Shown: positions 44,530 through 54,575, numbered from the stretch's first letter. The stretch is 64,000 bases of DNA from Streptomyces sp. R44 (GCF_041053105.1 NZ_CP163444.1:7720501-7784500), one strand, 5' to 3'. The notes: generated by a model from the letters alone, not told the origin. Translations and numbers: made by a program.

Positions 44530-45186
44530 TCACCAGGCGTCGAGGCCGGCGGGGGTGTGAAGTACGAAGTCAGGGCCAGCCGCGATCAGGTCGTCGATAT
44601 CGGCGTATCCGTAGCTGATGGCGATGGCCCGAAGGCCGGCGGCACGTGCGTGGCGGACATCGCTGCCGGTGTCGCCGACGTACGCGGTTGCGCCGTGCTG
44701 ACGGTGCAGGAGCCGGAGTTTGAGCTCCTTCCTGCCGTCCTCGTCCCGCGAGAGCAGCACACCTGGCATCGCGTTCGCGTCGAGGGACCGCTGCAGCAGG
44801 CGCTCGACCGCGATGCGGTGGCTGCCGGTGACGATGCCGTACCCGGGACCACGGCCGAGCTCGTCGAGGACGTCGGCGAGTTCGGGGATGACGCCGTGCG
44901 CCGACTCGTCCGCGGTGACGTCGGTCAACCGCGCGTGCCGCTGCCAGAACCGCTCGGCTGCCTCGTACGGGATCCAGCGGGTAAGCGACTGGCTCAGCAC
45001 GCCCTGGTAGATGAGCGGTAGTTCGTGGGGGCCGGTGAGGTCAGGGAGCTCCCACAGCCCCATCTCCGTCCGTGCGGTCTGGTAGGCGCGCCAGGCCCGC
45101 TCACGCGAGTCGTGGAGGACGCCGTCCCGGTCGAAGACCAGTACTTCTCCCTCTCCTCTCTCAGTTGCACGAGGGGGACTCCGCAC
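44530..45186 (-). CDS. HAD-family hydrolase (phosphatase)
   Basis: 218 residues. Motif I is VFDRDGVLHDS with D19 and D21, motif II VTGS, motif III lysine in GRKELKL and motif IV VGDTGSDVRHA, giving a complete HAD site with a helical cap between motifs I and II. It resembles phosphoglycolate-phosphatase-like members. The start is GTG 45186. It stands next to the IS1182 element, with no clear operon partner. Confidence 0.8.
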   Translation of the reverse strand: MRSPPRATERGEGEVLVFDRDGVLHDSRERAWRAYQTARTEMGLWELPDLTGPHELPLIYQGVLSQSLTRWIPYEAAERFWQRHARLTDVTADESAHGVIPELADVLDELGRGPGYGIVTGSHRIAVERLLQRSLDANAMPGVLLSRDEDGRKELKLRLLHRQHGATAYVGDTGSDVRHARAAGLRAIAISYGYADIDDLIAAGPDFVLHTPAGLDAW

Positions 45187-45224
45187 CAGGCCAGCATGTG
45201 GGGGTGGGGGAGCCAGGCGGCTAG

Positions 45225-47065
45225 CTTGACTCTGTCGGGGATCTTGGAGCTGTCGAGGTCAGGTGCCCAGGGTGCGCCAGGACTTTGGCCGGGGAATCTC
45301 GCGCTGGTCGAGGTAGTTCTGGAAGGCGGTCGGCCGGCGGGGAGAGGGTGCTTCCTCGGTCGGTGGGAGGCCGCTGAGGCGCTCGATGTTGATGGCGATG
45401 GCGGTCAGGACGTGCTGGACGTGGGTTTTGCTCTGTCCTCGGTAGCGGCAGTGGCGCATGCCGTGGCCGTGGGCGAACTCGTTGACTGTTCCTTCCACTC
45501 CGGAGCGGACCGCGTAGCGGGTCTTCCACTCGGGTGTCTGTTGCTCGGCACGGATACGGAGTTGCAGGTCGCGGAGTTCTCGCGGGGGAAAGCCGATGGT
45601 GCGGGTGCTTTCGCGGGAGGTGGTGCACTGTGCGCGGGCTGGGCAGGGCTGGCACTGGCTCTTGGTGAAACGTGCCACGATCAGCGGGGCCGCGGTGGGC
45701 GAGGAGGTCGGGTAGGGGTCGTGCCGGCCCTGGCTGACCTGTCCCTGGGGGCAGGTGACCTGTCGGCGGTCGTAGTCGATGTGGAAGTCGTCCCGGGCGA
45801 ATCCCTCGCCTCGACGGTGCTGCCGGGTGGGGTTGCCCCGCAGCGGCCCGGAGATGGTGACCTGGTGGTCGCGTGCGGCTTGTTCCAGATGGGGCAGGGA
45901 GGTGTAGCCGGCGTCGACCAGGTGCTCGTCGGGCAGCAGGCCGCGGCGGTGCAGGCGGATGTGGATGCCGGGCAGGACGTTGCTGTCGTGGGTGGTGGAC
46001 GCGGTGGTGGCCACGTCCGTGATCACGTTGGGGCCATCAGGAGCACACGTCTCCGTCAGATGGGCGGAGAACCCCTTCCAGCTGATGATGTGCCCGTGGC
46101 GGGCATAGCGGGCCGAGGTGTCGTAGGGGGAGACGATCGCCCGGGACGAGGGCGGCAGCCCGGGTCCGTCTTCGGTCTCGGCGGTGCGCCAGCGCAGGTG
46201 CCCTGCGGCGTCGCGGTGGTAGTTCTGCACCATGATCTGGCGCAGGGCCTGGACACGAGGGCCCGACGCGCGGTCCGCTCCGTGCCGGTAGAGGTGTTCC
46301 AGGAGCCGGGCGGCGTCGTTTCCGGTGGCGAGGATCCTGGTCTTGGGCTTGGTGGGGTTCTTGCCCAGCCGGACGGGGCGGCCGTAGCGGCGCCCCCAGT
46401 CCTCGTCGACGAGTTCGTCCAGCAGGTGCGGGGCGGTGCCGGCGGCCTCCTCCAGTGCGGCGCGGACCGCCTCGGTGACCGTCTCCAGCCGGGGTCAGGT
46501 CGCGGACCGCGGCCAGGACGTGGGTGGAGCCGGTGCGCTGGTGGTGCGCTCGCGCACCAGACCGGCTTCCTTCAGGCGGGCCAGCGCGAGGTCGAGGAGG
46601 CGGTCGGCGCGGTCGTCTTCGGTGAGACGGCTGCGGAAGTCGGCCAGCACGCTGTGGTGGAAACCGGGGTCATCCAGCTCCATGGCCATGGCGTACTTGA
46701 AGTCGATGCGGCAGCGGACCGCCTCGGCGGCCTGCCGGTCCGACATGCCGAGCACGAACTGCAGCACACAGACGGTGGCCAGCTGGGCGGGAGAGAGACC
46801 CGGACGCCCGTCCCGCGGATACCAGTCGGCGAAGTCCTCGTCACACCACAGCCCGTCCAGGCGGTCTCTCACCCACATCGCCGCCGTACCACCCGGGTTG
46901 CTCGCCCGCGCGATCTGCACGGTCAGAGGTGGGACTTGCTCACCGGAACGAGGACGGAGCGACAACGGACACCTCGACAACTGCATGGGCTCTCGGAACA
47001 CCCCGAGCATGCCCACCGATCACTCCGGTGCACCGGGCAACTCCAAGATCCCCGACAGAGTCAAG
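45225..47065 (-). mobile_element. IS1182-family insertion sequence
   Basis: Perfect 25-bp terminal inverted repeats (45225-45249 and 47041-47065, starting CTTGACTCTGTCGG) bound 1841 bp that contain a single transposase gene on the minus strand. The transposase has a frameshift, so the copy is probably inactive on its own but could be moved in trans. Confidence 0.9.
45259..46965 (-). pseudogene. IS1182-type transposase with one frameshift
   Basis: The first part from TTG 46965 has RPRSGEQVPPLTVQIARASN, WVRDRLDGLWCDEDFADWYP, MSDRQAAEAVRCRIDFKYAM and FHHSVLADFRSRL. Near 46490 the frame is lost and continues as [19 protein letters not shown] and then [16 protein letters not shown] and [23 protein letters not shown] to 45259. 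A single 1-base shift restores the whole protein. No slippery run is evident there, so it looks like a mutation. Confidence 0.8.
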
Positions 47066-47282
47066 TTAGGTGCGAGGCGCTGCTGACGGCTCCGTTCTCC
47101 CCAGATTCTCCCCAGCGCTTCCGGATCCCTAAAAAGGCCAGGTCAGAGGGCCTGTGCAGGGAGGGGCGAGGAGATTACCCGCATCACTTCTCCCCAAGGA
47201 CTCCCCAGAGCCCGAAATAGGCGGTTTGTGGAGGGGTGCAGGAGTGAACCGTGCGCGCGGCATGAGTGCGGTTCATTGCTCT

Positions 47283-47465
47283 CTAGAGCCAGTCCCGCCG
47301 CTTGAGAATTACGTATAAACCGGTGCAATCAACCCCCATCAGGCCGATCGCGAACGGGTATCCGCCCGTCCAGTGCAGCTCCGGCATGCTGTCGAAGTTC
47401 ATGCCGTAGATAGTTCCCGCGAGTGTGGGAACTAAGAGGATGGCGGCCCACGGGGAGATCTTCAA
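47283..47465 (-). pseudogene. CorA-type magnesium transporter C-terminal fragment
   Basis: About 60 residues with two helices, the diagnostic YGMNF after helix 1, and MPELHWTGGYPFAIGLM. It ends in a basic tail after helix 2. The cytoplasmic N-terminal domain is missing; upstream sequence is the 44-bp repeat shared with 19667. It is a remnant. Confidence 0.7.
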
Positions 47466-47499
47466 GAAGTCCTCGCCCGCGGGGCGCTGATCTGCGCAG
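47456..47499. repeat. 44-bp repeat, copy 2
   Basis: Matches 19667-19710 with two differences. It covers the first codons of the CorA fragment. Between 47630 and 48039 I see no gene. Confidence 0.7.
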
Positions 47500-48039
47500 A
47501 TGGCCGTGTGAGGCTTGCTGACCTGCGAGTTTACTCATTCCCGGACCTTTCACTGTGACGTCATTTTGCGTGGTCGATTCTCCCCAGCCGCTCCCCAGCG
47601 GCGTTGATTCCCCCCCAGATCCTCCCCAAGAAATGCCGCATTATGAGGGTCGAGCTGCTGACAGTGCGGCCGTTCTTGCCTGCGAAGCCGACTACATAAT
47701 GTGACCACCCTGGGGCCGGCGTTGGCGGAAGGGGGCCCGGGTCCAGGAGAGGAACAGACCACCGACACCTGGGGGATTCAAGGGGCGGACGGAGCCTCGT
47801 GGAATCCCACCGCATGCTCTGTTCCATCCGAGCCGCTCACGCCAGAATCAACGCGTCACGGACAGTCCTTCTACGATCATCAGGATCCACTGTCTCTGCG
47901 ATCGCTGCGGTCTCCTCTGCTCGGGCCGTCGGCCGCAGCGGTCGCGTCCTCCCGACCTCTTGTCGGGGCGTCTTCTCGTCTCTACTGTGAACCTTCAAAT
48001 CCCAGGGAACCCAGGCCCCTGGCTCTTTGAGGGATGGAC

Positions 48040-48053
48040 TTTGAACGATCAAA
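48040..48053. promoter_or_regulatory. Putative LacI-family operator
   Basis: TTTGAACGATCAAA is a 14-bp dyad with a central CG, the usual shape of LacI-family operators. It lies at the front of the sugar operon whose last gene encodes a LacI regulator. Confidence 0.55.
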
Positions 48054-49363
48054 TTCTTGCGCGGGCGCCGGAGACCAGCAGGCGGGCCGCCCCCGGACCG
48101 GCCCCGGGACCGGCCTCCGAAACGGCCCCCGGTGCAGCCCTGGGTGGCGGTCCGACCGTCGGCTACCTCGACTACGCCCGCGTCGGTCCGCTCGCCCCGG
48201 AGGCGACCACCGCGCTCGCCGACGCGACCGCGCTGGCCGGTCGTTCCGGGCCCGCCGACCTCGACCGGCTCTTCGCCCGCAGCGACGCCGCCCGCGTCTC
48301 GGCGGCCCGGCTCCTCGATGCCAGGCCACACGAGATCGCGCTCGCCCCGTCCACCAGCAACGGCCTGATCACCGTGGCCGCCGCGCTGCGCGGGCCCGGC
48401 ACCGTGCTCGTGCCCCGGGACGAGTTCCCCGCCAACGTCTACCCCTGGATCCGCTTCGCCGGCCGGGGCGGCCCCGACGTGCGTCTCGTCGAGCCGGACG
48501 GGTCGCGGCACATCTCGCCCGACCTGCTGCGCCGGCACCTCACCCCCGACGTCACCGCACTCACCGTCAGTGCAGTCGACTCGCTCACCGGTCATGTGGC
48601 GCCGCTCGCCGCCCTCAAGGAGATCCTCGGGCCGGAGCGACTGCTGGTCGTCGACGCGATCCAGGGTCTTGGGGCCGTCCCTCTCGACGTGGACGCCGCC
48701 GACATCCTCGTCAGCGGAGGCCAGAAGTGGCTACGAGCCGGCTGGGGCGCCGCGTTCCTGCTGATCCGCGACCGGTGCGCCGAGCGACTGGGGCCAGGCC
48801 TCGGCGGCTGGGCCGGCGTCACGGACCCCTTCGCGGCGCGGCACCCAGCACCGCCACTGTCGGGCGCGGCAGCGCACCTCGCCACCAACCCGGACTTCCC
48901 GGCCGCGGCGGCCATTGGCGCCGCCGTCGACGGTCTGCTCGAACGGGGCGGTCCCGCTGCGGCCGGCACCCGCATCCGGGCCACCCTCGCCGAGTTGCTC
49001 GACCGCGCGCGGCGGGCGGGTGCCGAGGTCCTGCTGGACGGACTGGGGGAGCGGGACCGTGCCGGCATCGGCACCTTCCGGCTCCCCGGTCACGACCCCC
49101 TCGCCGTCCACCAGGTCCTGGAAGCGGCCGGCGTGATCACCACGCGCCGCGGCGAGTGGATCCGGCTCTCGCCGCACGTCTCCACCCCGCCCTCCGCGGT
49201 GGACCTCTTCGCCGAAGCCCTGCACGCGCTCACCCGGCGCACGAGCCACCTCCGGACCAGCACAACGAGCACCAGCAGTACCAGCAGCGCGAGCAGAGCC
49301 GTCAACCCCGACACCCACGCCCATACCCCCCGTAGCCAGGAGCCGACATGTCCCACCACCTGA
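48041..49363 (+). CDS. Class V aminotransferase-like PLP protein
   Basis: About 440 residues. The PLP lysine is in ILVSGGQKWLRAGWG, preceded by the Asp/Gln region LLVVDAIQGLGAVPLD; the fold resembles cysteine desulfurase or isopenicillin N epimerase-like enzymes, but no mobile catalytic cysteine loop is evident. The C-terminus is a Ser/Thr-rich tail and overlaps the next gene by 16 nt. The start is unsure: TTG 48041 has GAGGGA upstream but falls inside the putative operator; GTG 47989 or nearby is possible. Its place in a sugar operon is unusual. Confidence 0.7.
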   Translation: MNDQILARAPETSRRAAPGPAPGPASETAPGAALGGGPTVGYLDYARVGPLAPEATTALADATALAGRSGPADLDRLFARSDAARVSAARLLDARPHEIALAPSTSNGLITVAAALRGPGTVLVPRDEFPANVYPWIRFAGRGGPDVRLVEPDGSRHISPDLLRRHLTPDVTALTVSAVDSLTGHVAPLAALKEILGPERLLVVDAIQGLGAVPLDVDAADILVSGGQKWLRAGWGAAFLLIRDRCAERLGPGLGGWAGVTDPFAARHPAPPLSGAAAHLATNPDFPAAAAIGAAVDGLLERGGPAAAGTRIRATLAELLDRARRAGAEVLLDGLGERDRAGIGTFRLPGHDPLAVHQVLEAAGVITTRRGEWIRLSPHVSTPPSAVDLFAEALHALTRRTSHLRTSTTSTSSTSSASRAVNPDTHAHTPRSQEPTCPTT

Positions 49364-50682
49364 GCCGCCGCCAGATCCTCCACCTCGCCACCGCCTCCGC
49401 CGCCGGGCTCGGCCTGACCGCCTGCGGAGGCGGCGGTTCGGGCGCCGGCTCCGCAGGTGCCGACGGCGACAGCGGTCCCATCACGGTCTGGAGCTGGACC
49501 ACCGCGGCCGAGGCCCTGCGCGGAGTCGTCCCGTCCTTCGAGCGCGACAACCCCGGCATCAAGGTCGACGTCCAGGATCTCGGCAACCCCGCCATCTGGG
49601 ACAAGATCACCGTCGGTCTCGCCGCGGGCGGGAAGGGCCTCGGCGACGTCCTCCACATCGGCGTCGACTACCTGCCCGGCTACATGGAGAAGTTCCCCCA
49701 GGGCCTCGCCGACCTGTCGAGGCTCGGCGCCGACAAGCACAAGGACGCCTTCGTCGAGGGCCTGTGGCCGACCGTCATAGGCAAGGACAGAGCGGTCCAC
49801 GCCCTGCCCTGGGAGGTCAACCCCCTCGGGCTCTTCTACCGGAGCGACTACTTCGAGAAGGCCGACGTCGACCCCGCCTCGATCACCAGCTGGGACGACC
49901 TGATCGCCGCAGGACCGAAGATCCGAGCCGCCACCGGCGCGCAGCTGATCGGCCTCGACAAGCCCGGCACCACCCAGGACATGGACTTCTTCCAGAATCT
50001 GATGCAGCTCCAGGGCGCCTTCTACTTCGACCACGAGGGCAAGGTCACGCTCGCCTCCCCGGAGGCGATCCAGGCCCTCACCGTCATCAAGCGGATCAAC
50101 GACGCCGGCCTCATGGCCGACACCGCCGGCACGGGCACCGGGAAGCGCCTGCTCAGCCAGGGGAAGCTCGCCACCGCCCCGTACCCGGCCTGGGCCATCG
50201 AGTACCTGGCCACCAAGTTCCCGGCGCAGAGCGGGAAGTGGCGTGTCATGCAGCCGCCCGCCGCCGTGCCCGGCGGCAAGCGCAGCGTCATCGTGAACTC
50301 GACCTACCTGACCGTCTCCGCGACGAGCCCGCGCCGCAAGGCCGCCTGGCGCTTCATCGAGTACGCCCTCACCAAGCCGGCCGAGATCAACCGCATGTTC
50401 GCCTCCGGCGGCGTCTTCCCCGCCCTCAAGGCGGCTTACGAGGACCCGAAGTTCAGCGCGCCGAACCCCTTCTACGGCGGCCAGAAGGTGCTGCGTTCCT
50501 TCGTCGACTCGCTCGCCTCCGGGTCGGACGCGACCAACTTCACCGGCGACTACAGCCGTGCCCTGAAGCTCGCGAGCGACGCCCAGAGCCAAGTCCTCGT
50601 CAAGGGTGCCGACCCCGCCGAGGCGCTGAAGGCCGCGGCGAAGCAGCTCGCCCAGCAGACCGGCCGGCAGCAGGCGGCCTGA
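49348..50682 (+). CDS. Sugar ABC transporter substrate-binding lipoprotein
   Basis: 444 residues. The N-terminus has a twin-arginine-like LSRRQIL, a hydrophobic stretch and the lipobox LTAC, so the mature protein is anchored at C31 or nearby. The body (ITVWSWTTAAEALRGVVPSFE, ALPWEVNPLGLFYRSDYFEKA) is a family 1 extracellular binding protein for oligosaccharides. It is followed 2 nt later by the first permease gene. Confidence 0.9.
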   Translation: MSHHLSRRQILHLATASAAGLGLTACGGGGSGAGSAGADGDSGPITVWSWTTAAEALRGVVPSFERDNPGIKVDVQDLGNPAIWDKITVGLAAGGKGLGDVLHIGVDYLPGYMEKFPQGLADLSRLGADKHKDAFVEGLWPTVIGKDRAVHALPWEVNPLGLFYRSDYFEKADVDPASITSWDDLIAAGPKIRAATGAQLIGLDKPGTTQDMDFFQNLMQLQGAFYFDHEGKVTLASPEAIQALTVIKRINDAGLMADTAGTGTGKRLLSQGKLATAPYPAWAIEYLATKFPAQSGKWRVMQPPAAVPGGKRSVIVNSTYLTVSATSPRRKAAWRFIEYALTKPAEINRMFASGGVFPALKAAYEDPKFSAPNPFYGGQKVLRSFVDSLASGSDATNFTGDYSRALKLASDAQSQVLVKGADPAEALKAAAKQLAQQTGRQQAA

Positions 50683-50684
50683 CC

Positions 50685-51785
50685 ATGTCCCTCGCACCTC
50701 CCGACCGAGCTCCCGACAGCGGGGCCGCGGCCACCGGAGGGGCCGGTGCCGGCACCGGCCCCTCGGGCCCCGCAAGCGTTCGTGACGACGCCGCCCGCGA
50801 CAGCGCGACCTCCCGCGACGGGGCGCCTTCCCGTACCAGCGCGACTTCCCGTAAAGAGGCGACGCCCAGCAGCGAAGCGGCCGCCTACCCCGCCCGCCGC
50901 CCGAGCGCCGGCCCCGCCCGCCGCGGACTACTGACCCGGAGATCCTTCCCGTACTTCCTGATCATGCCCGCCGTCCTGGGCTTCGCCGTCTTCAAGGCGT
51001 ACCCCATCGCCGCGTCGTTCTGGATCAGCCTCACCACCGGCAACGGCGATGCCACCCAGTTCTCCGGACTCGCCAACTACCTTCGGCTCGTGGCCGATCC
51101 GCTGTTCTGGACCGCGCTCCAGAACACGGCGCTCATCCTGGTCGTCCAGGTGCCGCTGATGCTGGGCCTCGCCCTGCTCGTCGCGCTCGGCCTCAACTCC
51201 ACCAAGGTGTGGTTGCGGCCCCTCTGGCGGCTCGGCGTCTTCGTCCCGTCCCTGACCGGCCTGGTCGCGGCGGGCGTGATGTTCTCCGTGATCCTCAACC
51301 GCGACGCCGGCCTCATGAACTGGGTGCTCTCGCTCGTCGGCGTCGACCCGGTGAACTGGCTCGGCACCCCCTTCTGGGCCCGCGTCGGCGTCGTCCTCGT
51401 CATCACCTGGCACTACACCGGCTACAACGCGGTGATGTACCTCGCCGCACTCCAGGGAATCCCCAAGGAGTTGTACGAAGCGGCCATGGTCGACGGCGCG
51501 GGCCCCGTCCGCCGCTTCTTCGCCATCACGCTGCCCCAGATGCGGCCGATCCTGCTCCTCACTGTCGTGCTCTCCACGATCGGCACCCTGCAGCTCTTCG
51601 ACGAGCCGTACGTCCTGACCGGCGGCGGCCCCGACAACTCCACCCTCACGGTCACCATGTACCTCTACAACAACGGCTTCAAGTACTTCGACTTCGGCTA
51701 CGCCTCGGCCCTCGCCTACGCACTCGCGCTGATCGTCTCCGTCCTCGGGATCCTGCAGGTCCGCCTGATGGGAGAGCGCCGATGA
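50685..51785 (+). CDS. Sugar ABC transporter permease (MalF-like)
   Basis: 366 residues from ATG 50685. A low-complexity Ala/Ser/Thr-rich N-terminal tail of about 80 residues precedes six helices. The EAA loop is YEAAMVDGAGPVRRFFAITLPQMRP, which contacts the ATPase. TGGGPDNSTLTVTMYLY is typical of MalF-type permeases. It is coupled by ATGA to the second permease. Confidence 0.9.
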   Translation: MSLAPPDRAPDSGAAATGGAGAGTGPSGPASVRDDAARDSATSRDGAPSRTSATSRKEATPSSEAAAYPARRPSAGPARRGLLTRRSFPYFLIMPAVLGFAVFKAYPIAASFWISLTTGNGDATQFSGLANYLRLVADPLFWTALQNTALILVVQVPLMLGLALLVALGLNSTKVWLRPLWRLGVFVPSLTGLVAAGVMFSVILNRDAGLMNWVLSLVGVDPVNWLGTPFWARVGVVLVITWHYTGYNAVMYLAALQGIPKELYEAAMVDGAGPVRRFFAITLPQMRPILLLTVVLSTIGTLQLFDEPYVLTGGGPDNSTLTVTMYLYNNGFKYFDFGYASALAYALALIVSVLGILQVRLMGERR

Positions 51786-52597
51786 AGATGCGCGGCCCCC
51801 TCCTCACCGTTCTGCTCGCGGGCGCCTTCGGGCTCTGCGTCGGCCCGTTCTACTGGCTCGCGATCGCCGCCACCCAGGACGACAAGGACGTGTTCTCCTG
51901 GCCGCCGAAGCTGGTGCCGGGCGGCCACCTCCTCGACAACCTCCAGGGGCTCCAGGACTCCGTCGGCCTCGCCCGCGTCCTGCTCAACACCTTCGTGGTG
52001 GCCGGCGTCCAGACCGTCGGGGCCGTCGTCGTCTCGGTCCTCGCCGGCTACGCCTTCGCCAAGTTCGACTTCCGCGGGCGCAACCTGTTCTTCGTCCTGC
52101 TGCTCAGCACCCTGGTCATCCCCGACACGGTGATGCTCATCCCGATCTTCCAGATGATGATGGAACTGGGCCTGATCGACACCTACCAGTCCATCATCCT
52201 GCCCGGTCTCGTCACCCCGTTCGGCATCTTCCTGATGCGGCAGGCACTGCGCTCCATGCCCGACGAACTCCTCGACGCCGCCCGCGTCGACGGCGCCGGC
52301 GAACTGCGGGTGCTGTGGCGGATCGTCGTCCCGGTCAACCGCCCGATCATCGCTGCCCTGGCCCTGTTCGTCTTCCTCGGCGGCTGGAACCAGTTCGTCT
52401 GGCCGCTGATCGCGCTGCGCAGCCCGGAGATGTACACGCTCCCGGTGGCCACGGCGACCCTCCAGGGCCTCTCGACCACGAACTACGCGCAGCTCCTGCT
52501 GGCCAGCGCCATCGCCGCGCTCCCCGTGATGGGCCTCTTCCTCGTCCTGCAACGCCAGTTCATCTCCGGCCTCCTGGCCGGGGCGACCAAGGAGTGA
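51782..52597 (+). CDS. Sugar ABC transporter permease (MalG-like)
   Basis: 271 residues with six helices. The EAA loop is LDAARVDGAGELRVLWRIVVPVNRP, and FLGGWNQFVWPLIAL is typical of MalG-type permeases. It forms the membrane pore with the preceding gene product. No ATPase gene follows; Streptomyces importers of this type usually share the MsiK ATPase encoded elsewhere. Confidence 0.9.
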   Translation: MKMRGPLLTVLLAGAFGLCVGPFYWLAIAATQDDKDVFSWPPKLVPGGHLLDNLQGLQDSVGLARVLLNTFVVAGVQTVGAVVVSVLAGYAFAKFDFRGRNLFFVLLLSTLVIPDTVMLIPIFQMMMELGLIDTYQSIILPGLVTPFGIFLMRQALRSMPDELLDAARVDGAGELRVLWRIVVPVNRPIIAALALFVFLGGWNQFVWPLIALRSPEMYTLPVATATLQGLSTTNYAQLLLASAIAALPVMGLFLVLQRQFISGLLAGATKE

Positions 52598-52602
52598 CTC
52601 CC

Positions 52603-54575
52603 GTGACCACCGCACCGGACCCGACCGGACCTGACGCCACCACCCCGGACGCCACCGCCCCGAACGCGCCCGCCGCCATCGCCTCGGACACGCGCGCCCC
52701 GCACACGCCCACCGAGCAGCCCGTCCCCGCCTGGCGCCCCAACTCCGGAGGCAGCTCGGCCACCACTGGCACTCCCGCCACCCCCGCCGCCCCTCCAACC
52801 GTCGTCCACCGCCCCCCCCCACCCCCCTACTCACTCCACTCCACCGCACCCCGCTCACCGTCCACCTCACCGCCCTCGGCAGCGACCAGTGGCAGTCGAC
52901 CGTCACCCAGGTCACCGACGGCGTGGCCCTGATCGAGGTCCGGGCGGCGGAGGCGGTCACCGTCCGCGCGGAATGGCGCGTCCCCTGCGTCGGAGCCACC
53001 GCCTACTGGACCCCCGACACCAACGCCAGCCGCTGGCTCCCGCCCTCCTGGATCGCCCCGCGAACGGTCTCCCTCGCCCTGGGTGCCCCCGTCGCCAGCC
53101 TCGTCGGCACCGACGACCGCGCCCTGTGCACCGCCGCGGCGGGCGAGACGGCCGCGCCCGTGCGCGTCGGCGCCGGTGTGGTGGAGGAGAGCGGCGAGTT
53201 CGCCTTCACCGTCGAGCAGGAACTCACCCCTGCCGGTACGCCGTTGCGCGTACGGATCGATCTCACCGGCCGGCACTTCGCCACCACCGTCCGGGCCGTC
53301 GCCGACTGGTGGGCCGAGGAGGCCGCGGACCACCCCGGCATCGCCCCCGCCGCACGGATGCCCGCCTATTCCACCTGGTACAGCCTCCACCAGAACGTCG
53401 ACACCGCCACCGTCGAACGCCAGGCGGCCCTGGCCGCGGCCATCGGCTGCGAGAGCATCATCGTCGACGACGGCTGGCAGACCTCCGACCGTACGCGCGG
53501 CTACGGCCACTGCGGCGACTGGGATCCCAACCCGAAGGCCTTCCCCGACCTCGCCGCCCACGTCGCCGAGGTCCACCGCCTCGGCCTCTCCTACCTCCTC
53601 TGGTACGCGCTGCCGTTCATCGGCCGTCACAACGACGCCTGGGACCGCTTCAAGGGCCTGATCCTGCGGGAGGAGCCCCACCTGGACGCGGCCGTGCTCG
53701 ACCCCCGCCACCCGGAGGTGCGCGCCTACCTGATCGACAAGGTCTCCCGCGCCGTCGAGGAGTGGGGGATGGACGGCGTGAAGATCGACTTCATCGACCG
53801 CTTCGCCGTCACCTGCCCCCCGCCCGCACCGGCCGGCGCCGACCACGCCGAGGTCCACGACGGCGTACGGCGGCTCGTCGCCGACCTCGACGCCCGGCTG
53901 CGCCGTACCCGGCCCGACGTGATCATCGAGCACCGCCAGCCGTACGTCAGCCCCGGCCTCTGGCCGTACGCCACCATGGTCCGCGCCACCGACTGCCCGC
54001 TCAGCCCCGCCGAGAACCGCCAGCGCACCGTCGACTGCCGCCTCACCGCGGGCCCGCTCGCCGTCCACGCCGACATGATCATGTGGCACTCCGCCGAGAC
54101 ACCGGAAGCGGTGGCCGTCCACCTCGTCAACGCCCTGTTCTCGGTCCCGCAGATCTCCGTGGACCTCGGCGCCCAGACCGAGGACCAGCTGTCGACCCTA
54201 CGCTTCTGGCTGGACGTCTTCCGCCGCCACGCCGACGTCCTCCAGCAAGGCGCCCTGGAACCCGAGCGCCCCGACCTCGGCTACCCGCTGGTCCGCGCCC
54301 ACGACGCCCGTACGACGGTGATCGCGCGCTACGCACCGCTGCCGGTCACCCTGCCGCCCCGACAGCCGCTGACCACCCCGCAGACCGTCCTCGTGGCCAA
54401 CGCGGACAGCGACGCCGTCGTCCTGATCGGCGTCACCGAGCCCGAACGGGCCCTCGCCCTCGTCCAGGGCTGCCGTGGTGAGATCCTGTCCGAGACCGTC
54501 CTCGACCTCGTCGCCGGCGTGAACCCGGTGCACGTGCCGACGGGCGGCCTGCTCACCCTGACCCGCGAGGACTGA
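52603..54575 (+). CDS. GH36-type alpha-galactosidase, frame broken near the start
   Basis: The main frame is open to 54575 and carries the GH27/31/36 TIM barrel: SIIVDDGWQTSD, WDPNPKAFPDLAAHV, WYALPFIG and the nucleophile strand DGVKIDFIDRF. The part upstream of 52923 continues the same protein back to about 52830 (LTVHLTALGSDQWQSTV), but the likely start GTG 52603, just after the permease, is in another frame (VTTAPDPTGPD). The frames meet at a C9-A-C6 run (52812-52827). Either slippage, a sequencing error or a mutation is involved. It should cleave alpha-galactosides. Confidence 0.78.

Larger units (their letters stand above)
47097..47629. repeat. Four pairs of CTCCCCA direct repeats at 11-bp spacing
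   Basis: Pairs begin at 47097/47108, 47190/47201, 47580/47591 and 47611/47622, all in the same orientation; one unit reads CCCCCCAG. Each pair is exactly 11 bp start to start, one helical turn. They flank the CorA fragment and lie right beside the IS1182 element. They may be arm-type sites of a recombinase or binding sites of a regulator. Confidence 0.7.

Noticed and set aside
45025..47220. 731-codon plus-strand ORF across the IS1182 element
   Set aside because: It is antisense to the transposase, whose family motifs and flanking 25-bp inverted repeats are clear.
47097..47629. CRISPR-like array made of the CTCCCCA units
   Set aside because: The units are only 8 bp, spacing within pairs is 11 bp and the pairs are irregularly placed; no cas genes are present.
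49764..51785. 673-codon ORF extending the permease upstream
   Set aside because: The upstream part is an off-frame shadow of the binding-protein gene; ATG 50685 right after its stop is the natural start.
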